Assembly (NCBI GenBank): GCA_015060105.1
Contig: SUZD01000012.1
Location: forward strand, 1-61,926
DNA: 61,926 bases
Direction of reading: 5' to 3'
DNA from: Rikenellaceae bacterium
GTDB taxonomy: Bacteria > Bacteroidota > Bacteroidia > Bacteroidales > Rikenellaceae
Shown: piece by piece, positions 55,703 to 61,926 of the stretch
Layout: each line of letters starts with the position of its first letter
Numbering within the stretch: position 1 is the first letter of the stretch
Position numbers and translations under genes: made by a program
Notes under the pieces: model-generated
The model's input: only the letters and a program-made list of their open reading frames with translations
Told to the model about the DNA's origin: nothing
Databases searched by the model: none

Positions 55703-57931
55703 ATGGAATTGAACAAGATTTTTATTGACGGTCCTTGGAGCAAGGAGATTAACGTCAGCGATTTCGTAAGCAAAAACATCGCACCCTACACGGGTGACGC
55801 ATCGTTCCTGCAAGGTGCAACCGAGCGCACCAAGAAAATTTGGGACATCTGTTTGAAAGCTCTCGAAGAGGAGCGTGCCAACAACGGTGTTCGCTCGCTT
55901 GACCACACAACCGTTTCGACCATCACCTCGCACAAGGCTGGTTACATCGACAAAGAGAATGAACTTATCGTAGGTCTGCAAACTGACGAGTTGCTCAAAC
56001 GCGCCATCAAACCTTTCGGTGGTATCAATGTCGTTATGAAGGCTTGCCGCGAGAACGGCGTCGAGGTTGATGACAAAGTAAAAGACATCTTCCAACACTA
56101 CCGCAAAACCCACAACGACGGTGTATTTGATGCTTACACCGAGGAGATTCGTTCGTTCCGTTCGTTAGGTTTCTTGACAGGTCTGCCCGACAACTACGCT
56201 CGTGGTCGTATCATCGGCGACTATCGTCGTTTGGCTCTCTATGGTGTTGATCGTCTGATTGAGGCTAAACAAGTGGATTTGCGTTCGTTGAATGGTCCTA
56301 TGGACGACGCTCGCATCCGTCTTCGCGAGGAGGTTGCAGAGCAAATCAAAGCCCTCAAAGAGATTAAAGTTATGGGTGAGTACTACGGCCTCGATTTGAG
56401 CCGTCCTGCTTACACCGCACAAGAGGCTGTACAATGGGTATATATGGCCTATCTGGCTGCCGTTAAGGAGCAAGATGGTGCTGCAATGTCGCTTGGTAAC
56501 GTTTCGTCGTTCCTCGACATCTATATCGAGTACGATTTGGCTCACGGCAAAATCAACGAGACCTTCGCACAAGAGTTGATTGACCAATTCGTAATCAAAT
56601 TGCGTATGGTTCGTCACTTGCGTATGCAATCGTACAACGACATCTTTGCAGGTGACCCCACTTGGGTAACCGAGGCTATCGGTGGTCGTTTCAACGACGG
56701 TCGTGTTAAGGTAACCAAGACTTCGTTCCGTTTCTTGCAAACCCTTTACAACCTCGGCCCGTCGCCCGAGCCCAATATGACTGTACTTTGGAGCCCCGAC
56801 CTTCCCCAAGGTTTCAAAAACTTCTGCGCCAAAGTTTCGGTGGATACCAGCTCTATCCAATACGAGAACGACGACTTGATGCGTGAGGTTCGTACTTGCG
56901 ACGACTACGGTATCGCTTGCTGCGTATCGTACCAAGCAATCGGTAAGCAAATTCAGTTCTTCGGCGCACGCGCCAACCTTGCAAAAGCTTTGTTGCTCGC
57001 CATCAACGGCGGTCGTTGCGAGAACACCGGTACCGTTATGGTAAAAGGTATTCCCGTGCTTACCAGCGACACCCTCAAATTCGAGGAGGTAATGAACAAC
57101 TACAAGAAGGTGCTGACCGAAATCGCTCGCGTTTACAACGAGGCGATGAACATCATCCACTATATGCACGACAAGTACTACTACGAGAAGGCTCAAATGG
57201 CATTTGTAGATACCAATCCCCGTATCAACTTGGCTTACGGTGTGGCAGGTCTTTCGATTGCTATCGACTCGTTGTCGGCTATCAAAAACGCCAAAGTTAC
57301 CGCACGTCGTAACGAGATTGGTTTGACCACCGGTTTCGACATCGAGGGAGAGTTCCCCTGCTTCGGTAACAATGATGACCGTGTTGACCACCTCGGAGTT
57401 GACCTCGTATACTATTTCAGCGAGGAGCTCAAAAAATTGCCCGTTTACAAGAACGCTCGTCCTACCTTGTCGCTTTTGACCATCACCTCGAACGTGATGT
57501 ACGGTAAGAAGACAGGTGCTACACCTGACGGACGTGCCGCAGGTGTTCCCTTCGCTCCCGGTGCAAACCCCATGCACGGCCGCGACAAAAACGGTGCTAT
57601 CGCTTCGCTTTCGTCGGTTGCTAAACTTCGCTACCGCGACTCGCAAGACGGTATCAGCAACACATTCTCGATTGTTCCTCAATCACTCGGCCCGACCGAT
57701 AGCGAGCGCGTTGACAACCTCGTGACTATGATGGACGGTTATTTCACCAAAGGTGCACACCACCTCAATGTGAACGTTTTGAACCGCGAGATGTTGGAGG
57801 ACGCTATGGAGCACCCCGAGAAGTATCCGCAACTCACTATCCGTGTTTCGGGTTATGCCGTAAACTTCGTGAAATTGAGCCGCGAGCACCAATTGGAGGT
57901 TATCAGCCGTTCGTTCCACAAACGTATGTAA
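55703..57931 (+). CDS. pflB: formate C-acetyltransferase (pyruvate formate-lyase)
   Basis: The 742-aa glycyl-radical enzyme cleaves pyruvate + CoA to acetyl-CoA + formate. The paired catalytic Cys are in [13 protein letters not shown] near residue 408. The C-terminal glycyl-radical loop RVSGYAVNF near residue 716 carries the Gly that PflA activates. Length suits the PFL clade and the downstream activase supports it. No Rex operator is visible upstream. A hairpin (57964-57997) with weak T-run separates it from pflA. Confidence 0.97.
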   Translation: MELNKIFIDGPWSKEINVSDFVSKNIAPYTGDASFLQGATERTKKIWDICLKALEEERANNGVRSLDHTTVSTITSHKAGYIDKENELIVGLQTDELLKRAIKPFGGINVVMKACRENGVEVDDKVKDIFQHYRKTHNDGVFDAYTEEIRSFRSLGFLTGLPDNYARGRIIGDYRRLALYGVDRLIEAKQVDLRSLNGPMDDARIRLREEVAEQIKALKEIKVMGEYYGLDLSRPAYTAQEAVQWVYMAYLAAVKEQDGAAMSLGNVSSFLDIYIEYDLAHGKINETFAQELIDQFVIKLRMVRHLRMQSYNDIFAGDPTWVTEAIGGRFNDGRVKVTKTSFRFLQTLYNLGPSPEPNMTVLWSPDLPQGFKNFCAKVSVDTSSIQYENDDLMREVRTCDDYGIACCVSYQAIGKQIQFFGARANLAKALLLAINGGRCENTGTVMVKGIPVLTSDTLKFEEVMNNYKKVLTEIARVYNEAMNIIHYMHDKYYYEKAQMAFVDTNPRINLAYGVAGLSIAIDSLSAIKNAKVTARRNEIGLTTGFDIEGEFPCFGNNDDRVDHLGVDLVYYFSEELKKLPVYKNARPTLSLLTITSNVMYGKKTGATPDGRAAGVPFAPGANPMHGRDKNGAIASLSSVAKLRYRDSQDGISNTFSIVPQSLGPTDSERVDNLVTMMDGYFTKGAHHLNVNVLNREMLEDAMEHPEKYPQLTIRVSGYAVNFVKLSREHQLEVISRSFHKRM

Positions 57932-58019
57932 GAGTGCGTCGCCGAAGCGACATTCTCAATATTCGAAGCCTGTCACAACAACGTTGGGCAGGCTTCGTTC
58001 TTAACTAAACACAACAACT

Positions 58020-58745
58020 ATGATTAACGTTCATTCATACGAATCAATGGGTACTTTTGACGGCCCGGGTCTGCGCTTGGTTGTATTCCTTCAAGGTTGC
58101 CCGTTTCGCTGTCTGTATTGTGCCAACCCCGACACAATCGAAGTTAAGGGAGGTAAACCTACACCGCTGCAAGAGATTGTAGATATGGCCGTAAGTCAAA
58201 AACCATTTTTTGGCAAGCGTGGCGGTATCACTTTTTCGGGTGGAGAACCTACACTGCAAGCCAAAGAGTTGATTCCGTTGTTCGAGTCGTTGCGCGAGGC
58301 GGGAATACACATCTGTTTGGACACAAATGGCGGTGTATGGAACGAATATGTCGAAAAGTTACTCACACTGACCGATTTGCCTCTATTGGACATCAAACAG
58401 TTCAATGCCGATAAACACCGCGCACTCACAGAGCGCAGCAACGAGCAAACGCTCAAATTGGCGGCCTGGCTCGAAGAGCATAATCGTCCTTTCTGGATGC
58501 GTTATGTACTTGTTCCGGGATATAGCGATGCCGAGGAGGATATTCGCGCGTTGGGCGAGGCGTTGGGAGGTTATAAGTGCATCGAGCGCGTCGAGATACT
58601 ACCCTACCACCGTTTGGGCGTACACAAGTACGAAGCAATGGGCTTGGAGTACAAACTGGCCGATGTCAAAGAGAACACCCACGAACAATTAAATCGTGCT
58701 GAGGCTCTTTTCAAAGAGTATTTCGACAATGTGATTGTGAACTAA
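58020..58745 (+). CDS. pflA: pyruvate formate-lyase activating enzyme
   Basis: The 241-aa radical-SAM enzyme installs the glycyl radical on PflB. The CxxxCxxC iron-sulfur motif is visible as GCPFRCLYC near residues 27-34. FSGGEPTLQAKE follows, and the later GYSDAEEDIRALGEALGG supports the PflA group. It lies 88 bp downstream of pflB in the same direction, so it may be read through the intervening hairpin. Strong bidirectional terminator after it. Confidence 0.96.
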   Translation: MINVHSYESMGTFDGPGLRLVVFLQGCPFRCLYCANPDTIEVKGGKPTPLQEIVDMAVSQKPFFGKRGGITFSGGEPTLQAKELIPLFESLREAGIHICLDTNGGVWNEYVEKLLTLTDLPLLDIKQFNADKHRALTERSNEQTLKLAAWLEEHNRPFWMRYVLVPGYSDAEEDIRALGEALGGYKCIERVEILPYHRLGVHKYEAMGLEYKLADVKENTHEQLNRAEALFKEYFDNVIVN

Positions 58746-58746
58746 T

Positions 58747-58783
58747 AAAAAATAAGCTGTCTTAATGGACAGCTTATTTTTTT
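58747..58783. terminator. bidirectional terminator pflA/nhaC
   Basis: 15-bp stem AAAAAATAAGCTGTC / GACAGCTTATTTTTT. The nhaC stop codon (58774-58776) lies inside the right arm. Confidence 0.9.
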
Positions 58784-60039
58784 TGGAAACATATAGACAG
58801 CACCACCATCAAGCCTATCAACATCGGATAGTACAGGTGCGGAATGATTGAAAATGGAGTAATACCCGCAAGTCCCGACGCCATCAATAATTGAGCACCA
58901 TAGGGTATAATACCCTGAACAAAACACGATGTTGTATCCATCAACGAGGCTGTACGACGAGCAGACACAGAGTAACGTTGCGACAAATCACGAGCAATCG
59001 GGCCCGTAGTCAATATAGCAATCGTATTATTTGCCGTACACAAGTTCGTCAATGCTGTGAGTGCAACAACTGCCCCTTCGGCTCCACGACGACTATTAAC
59101 ATTCTTGGTCAGGCGGTTAATTAGATAATCAAAGCCCCCTGCACTTTTTACCATCGACATCAGACCTCCGGCAAGCAACGTCACCAAAATCAATTCATAC
59201 ATCGATTCAAGGCCCATACCAACCGCACGCAATGTATCAATCCACGACATTGCGCCAGTGCTCAATCCAACAACATCTGCCGCAACAATACCAACCAATA
59301 GTACCAAAAGTACATTAACACCCAAAACTGCCAACAAAATTACAAGAACATAGGGCAAAACCTTAATCCATTCGACATCGCCCACAACCGTAGGAATTTC
59401 GGCGACTTGATTACCCCAAAGATATAGGCATATCGTAACTATTGCCGCAGGCAGAACAAGCAGAAAATTTGTCTTGAACTTATCACTCATACGACAGCCC
59501 TGCGTTTGCGTTGCTGCAATCGTTGTATCGGATATGAACGAAAGATTGTCGCCAAAGAAAGCACCTCCCACTACTATCGCAACCAACCACGGCGACGAAT
59601 AACCGACCTGCATCTCTGCCACAACAGGTGTCAATGCCACAATAGTACCAACCGAAGTACCTATCGACATAGAGATAAAACAAGACGCCAAAAATATACC
59701 GATGGGCAAAAATCCCGAAGGAATAGCACTAAGAGACAAAGATACGGTTGCATCAACAGCACCCATACTTTTAGCCGAAGCTGCAAAAACTCCCGCCAAA
59801 CAGAATATAGCAATCATATAAAGAATACCTCGACTCGCAGCGCCCTCTACAAAAACCTTAATGCGACGCTCGAACGAATATCCTTTGAGCAGGAAGAGTG
59901 CATACAGCACCGCAACTAAAAAAGCACCCCAAATCGGCATGCGATAAAAATCGCCAACCAGCAAAGCACCTCCAAGATAAACCACCAACATAACAACTAT
60001 TGGCGTGAGTGAAATCCAACCACTTTTAGCCCCTTCCAT
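58774..60039 (-). CDS. nhaC: NhaC-family Na+/H+ antiporter
   Basis: The 421-aa inner-membrane antiporter has about ten hydrophobic helices. NhaC-type features include SMSIGTSVGTIVALTPV, GGAFFGDNLSFISDTTIAA, TALTNLCTANNTIAI and LMDTTSCFVQGIIPYGAQ, with buried Asp/Asn residues in the substrate helices. It exchanges Na+ (or perhaps malate/lactate with Na+) for protons; substrate not fixed. Upstream on the same strand lies a structured RNA with a terminator (60118-60260), so its expression may be attenuated. A weak own promoter (GTTG, 20 bp, TATGTTTA) is also possible near 60070-60100. Confidence 0.9.
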   Translation of the reverse strand: MEGAKSGWISLTPIVVMLVVYLGGALLVGDFYRMPIWGAFLVAVLYALFLLKGYSFERRIKVFVEGAASRGILYMIAIFCLAGVFAASAKSMGAVDATVSLSLSAIPSGFLPIGIFLASCFISMSIGTSVGTIVALTPVVAEMQVGYSSPWLVAIVVGGAFFGDNLSFISDTTIAATQTQGCRMSDKFKTNFLLVLPAAIVTICLYLWGNQVAEIPTVVGDVEWIKVLPYVLVILLAVLGVNVLLVLLVGIVAADVVGLSTGAMSWIDTLRAVGMGLESMYELILVTLLAGGLMSMVKSAGGFDYLINRLTKNVNSRRGAEGAVVALTALTNLCTANNTIAILTTGPIARDLSQRYSVSARRTASLMDTTSCFVQGIIPYGAQLLMASGLAGITPFSIIPHLYYPMLIGLMVVLSICFQKK

Positions 60040-60117
60040 AAAATCTCTTCTGAATTAGTATTTGTAAACATAATAAAAGAATATGAATTTAACAACATTA
60101 GCACAGCATACACAACA

Positions 60118-60260
60118 AAAAAAAAGAGCAACCGCGAAGAATGGCTTTCGCGGTTGCATCGATAATGCACACTATCTTCGTCGCATTGCACGACATTACG
60201 CAAGTGAAAGAAAAAAAATGAGGTAGTCCGAACTCATTTTGCAAAGGTATGATCACTTGC
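60118..60260 (-). ncRNA. putative structured RNA or attenuator leader upstream of nhaC
   Basis: From a consensus promoter, a transcript would begin about 60260, directly in a long-range helix (TCACTTGCG 60253-60261 with CGCAAGTGA 60198-60206). That helix encloses a hairpin AAAATGAG/CTCATTTT (60214-60221, 60232-60239). It ends in an 11-bp terminator stem GCAACCGCGAA/TTCGCGGTTGC (60128-60138, 60147-60157) followed by nine or more U on the minus strand. The ~140-nt RNA ends ~80 nt before nhaC. It could be a small RNA or a riboswitch-like attenuator. The remaining 60040-60117 and 60300-60513 sequence shows no gene. Confidence 0.55.
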
Positions 60261-60266
60261 GCAGTA

Positions 60267-60297
60267 CAAAGGTAGATATTTTTATTTTAGATACAAA
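60267..60297 (-). promoter_or_regulatory. promoter of the nhaC-leader RNA
   Basis: TTTG (60294-60297), 19 bp, TACCTTTG (60267-60274) on the minus strand: exact consensus. A second TACCTTTG lies at 60242-60249. Confidence 0.8.
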
Positions 60298-60513
60298 CTT
60301 TTTACAACTTTTTTTTCGACCAAAAGCAATATTTTTGCACTTTTCTCGGCATAAATAATCATTCTCAACATTATTACGGAGTATTCGAACATTATATTTG
60401 ACAAATTTATTCTATTTTTTATTGTTACACGTCCCGAGCAAAGCTCCAAAATAGTTTACCTCCGAAGTAAATACACAAAGGGGTGCCACTCAACAACCCT
60501 TTTGATACCTATA

Positions 60514-60900
60514 TTATACATACCAATGGAAAACTATTCTAAGAATCCACCATAAGAGAATTAATAATAGGAATGCAAATGCGACATAATAGTGATGAGT
60601 CAACAGATATAGTTTCGGAAACCGCCTTCTGAAAATAGATGAGAACAATAGAACACAGAGAAATGGAAGGGCAAATACTACAAAAAAATTATAGTGGATG
60701 GCATTTTGTAAATTCAGATGCAATAGAGCATGAATAGCCCGCTGTGATCCACAACCAGCACAAGGCAATCCTGTTATTGACATAAATGGACATTTGGGGA
60801 AAAAGAGACTAGCACTTGGATCAAACATATAGTAAATGCCACCAAGTGCTAGTATAAATACGAGTATTATTATATGCCTATACTTGTATAAAAACCTCAT
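60514..60900 (-). CDS. DUF2752 membrane protein
   Basis: The 128-aa protein has three hydrophobic segments and the diagnostic cluster FPKCPFMSITGLPCAGCGSQ, then RAIHALLHLNLQNAIHYN. These Cys residues define DUF2752. Function unknown; in Bacteroidota it commonly accompanies CD225-type membrane proteins, as here, where that gene ends 9 bp upstream. The two probably form one operon. Confidence 0.9.
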   Translation of the reverse strand: MRFLYKYRHIIILVFILALGGIYYMFDPSASLFFPKCPFMSITGLPCAGCGSQRAIHALLHLNLQNAIHYNFFVVFALPFLCVLLFSSIFRRRFPKLYLLTHHYYVAFAFLLLILLWWILRIVFHWYV

Positions 60901-60909
60901 ATGGAATAA

Positions 60910-61284
60910 TCACATGCTGACCCCTGCAATAATGATAAAGATAATATATACGACCCAAAATGCAATACCGGCTATAAGACTATATGTACACCATTTATCT
61001 GCTTTTCTACTTCTATCTAAAGCCAAGTCATAATACCCATTAATAAAAGCACTGTTTACACCAGCAGCATGGACAATGGCAGGTATTCCCAAAGGCCAAC
61101 AGCAGAGTATGGTAATAATAATTGCTTTTGCTAAATGGCTCTCAGGACACTCATTCGAATTAGTTCTAATTGTAGATTGAGGATTGGCAACAGAAGGTTT
61201 CTGTACAGGAGCTCCACAATGAGGACAAGCCTGTGCTGCATCAGATATCTGAGCATTACACTCGGGACAATTAATCAAAGCCAT
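60910..61284 (-). CDS. zinc-ribbon / CD225 (dispanin-like) membrane protein
   Basis: The 124-aa protein starts with a zinc ribbon (CPECNAQISDAAQACPHCG), followed by a linker and a CD225 domain with two membrane helices: AKAIIITILCCWPLGIPAIVHA and SLIAGIAFWVVYIIFIII, linked by GYYDLALDRSRKADKW. Such proteins resemble interferon-induced transmembrane/dispanin folds; bacterial function unknown. I chose the ATG at 61284, since the extra upstream residues precede the zinc ribbon without character. Confidence 0.9.
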   Translation of the reverse strand: MALINCPECNAQISDAAQACPHCGAPVQKPSVANPQSTIRTNSNECPESHLAKAIIITILCCWPLGIPAIVHAAGVNSAFINGYYDLALDRSRKADKWCTYSLIAGIAFWVVYIIFIIIAGVSM

Positions 61285-61311
61285 ATAAGATAAATTATTA
61301 GTGTTATACAA

Positions 61312-61343
61312 CAAAGTTAATAAACGACAAAGAGAAAAGCAAG
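61312..61343 (-). promoter_or_regulatory. promoter of CD225-DUF2752 operon
   Basis: CTTG (61340-61343), 20 bp, TAACTTTG (61312-61319) on the minus strand; ~28 bp to the start codon. Confidence 0.65.
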
Positions 61344-61389
61344 AGAAATAGTTCTAATCAGCATTTTTTTTTGAGAATAGAATAATCGT

Positions 61390-61800
61390 TTTCTGCGTGT
61401 CAGGAGCGAAAAGCGCAGCAGACTTGGCGTATGTGAGCATTTGACGAGCGAGAAACAACCCCAAAATCTCCCACTCCAAAACCCTTTTTTGCTGTTTTGT
61501 GGAGAAAATTTAGTGCCGACACGAGAAGAAAAACCGCAGTTTACTCGGTGTAAATGAGGATTTTTCGACGATGATGAGAGGTTTTTGTTGTTTTGTGAGG
61601 GGATTTCGAGGCGTGCGAGGAGCGAAAAGCGCAGCATACTCAGCGTATGTGAGCATTTGACGGGCGAGCAACAACCCCAAAATATCCCTCTCCAAAACAC
61701 TTTTTTGCTGTTTTGTGGAGAAAATTTAGTGCCGACACGAGGAGAAAAAACGCAGTTTACTCGGCGTAAATGAGGATTTTTCGACGAAGTGAGGTATTAA
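61390..61800. repeat. 217-bp tandem repeat, about two copies
   Basis: The block GGAGCGAAAAGCGCAGCA near 61403 recurs at ~61620 and ACGCAGTTTACTCGGCGTAA-like sequence at ~61535 recurs at ~61751. Each unit carries two small hairpins with loop TC(G/A)G(C/T): CATAC/GTATG and TTTAC/GTAAA. The 61320-61868 gap holds only this and a terminator; the short frames inside it are repeat translations, not genes. Confidence 0.8.
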
Positions 61801-61835
61801 ATTTACCCACAAAACACAAAAAGACACAAAAAGAA

Positions 61836-61865
61836 AAGGAGAGTCACATCACTGTAACTCTCCTT
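61836..61865 (-). terminator. rRNA operon terminator
   Basis: 9-bp stem AAGGAGAGT / ACTCTCCTT (61836-61844, 61857-61865) just downstream of the 5S 3' end. On the minus strand it is followed by a T-rich tract. Confidence 0.85.
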
Positions 61866-61868
61866 AAA

Positions 61869-61926
61869 GAGGCGACCCCTACTTTCCCACAAACAAGTTG
61901 CAGTATCATCGGTGCGGGTGGGCTTA
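61869..61926 (-). rRNA. rrf: 5S rRNA, 3' part
   Basis: The reverse complement reads TAAGCCCACCCGCACC, GATGATACTGCAAC and GGGAAAGTAGG...CGCC, which is the 3' half of bacterial 5S rRNA. The 5' half and the rest of the rRNA operon lie beyond the right edge. The exact 3' end is approximate. Confidence 0.9.

Noticed and set aside
56165-57682. 505-codon frame antisense to pflB
   Set aside because: Shadow of a highly expressed, strongly codon-biased gene; no domain and no start context.
61317-61773. several 60-127 codon frames at the right end
   Set aside because: They are translations of the 217-bp tandem repeat, change frame between copies and show no protein features.

Overview
The window comes from a Bacteroidota chromosome, order Bacteroidales. 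It may be Alistipes/Rikenellaceae-like, but that family guess is weak. The evidence is the recurrent sigma-ABfr promoter signature (TTTG, about 19-20 bp, TAnnTTTG), the lack of strong Shine-Dalgarno sites, lipoprotein and BACON/fimbrillin-type surface proteins, a TamL-type Omp85 lipoprotein, head-GIN-domain proteins and a Bacteroidota-type 5S rRNA end. Most genes favour TCG for Ser and CCC for Pro.

Left end (1-6600) is an accessory island next to tRNA-Cys(GCA). It holds a decayed tyrosine-recombinase C-terminus, an unknown 346-aa protein, a uracil-DNA-glycosylase (UDG)-like fragment and a small membrane protein. Then comes a tight unit: a WYL regulator, two divergent UDG-fold-like proteins and a stand-alone FtsK-gamma-like DNA-binding domain, closed by a terminator. 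A second two-gene unit follows, whose larger member looks like a miniature DNA polymerase III alpha without the catalytic acidic motif. This is the best candidate for an undescribed (defence or DNA-transaction) system here.

The core block 7.0-12.4 kb holds ppa and the convergent rimP-nusA-infB operon. At 12.5-20.3 kb sit two tandem copies of a surface-lipoprotein cassette. Each has a promoter, a leader with palindromes, a 48-50 aa ORF and an approximately 1150-aa fimbrillin/FISUMP-like lipoprotein. The copies share a nearly identical ~985-bp 5' portion and then diverge completely in their C-terminal modules. Next come gdhA, a GNAT protein, gcvT, a BACON-LamG-GDPD lipoprotein, a nitroreductase, tamL, a GIN lipoprotein, rex, a ribF whose kinase half is degenerate, guaB, two hot-dog/YhhN genes and htpG.

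From 37 kb on: an atypical-composition GH78 alpha-L-rhamnosidase, a membrane-anchored M3 peptidase, rsmE, a paired chrA transporter, a lipocalin-like lipoprotein, a SIMPL protein, a 121-bp tandem repeat, mutS coupled to a GIN protein, a RecD-like helicase, a DUF3822-like gene with rsmD, tRNA-Asp, a thioesterase, a TsaC/Sua5 protein, yebC, pflB-pflA and an NhaC-type antiporter preceded by a structured ~140-nt RNA. At the right edge are DUF2752 and CD225 membrane proteins, a 217-bp tandem repeat, and the 3' end of a 5S rRNA whose operon runs off the window. Metabolically the core genes fit an anaerobic fermenter (PflB/PflA, Rex, Gdh, pyrophosphatase).
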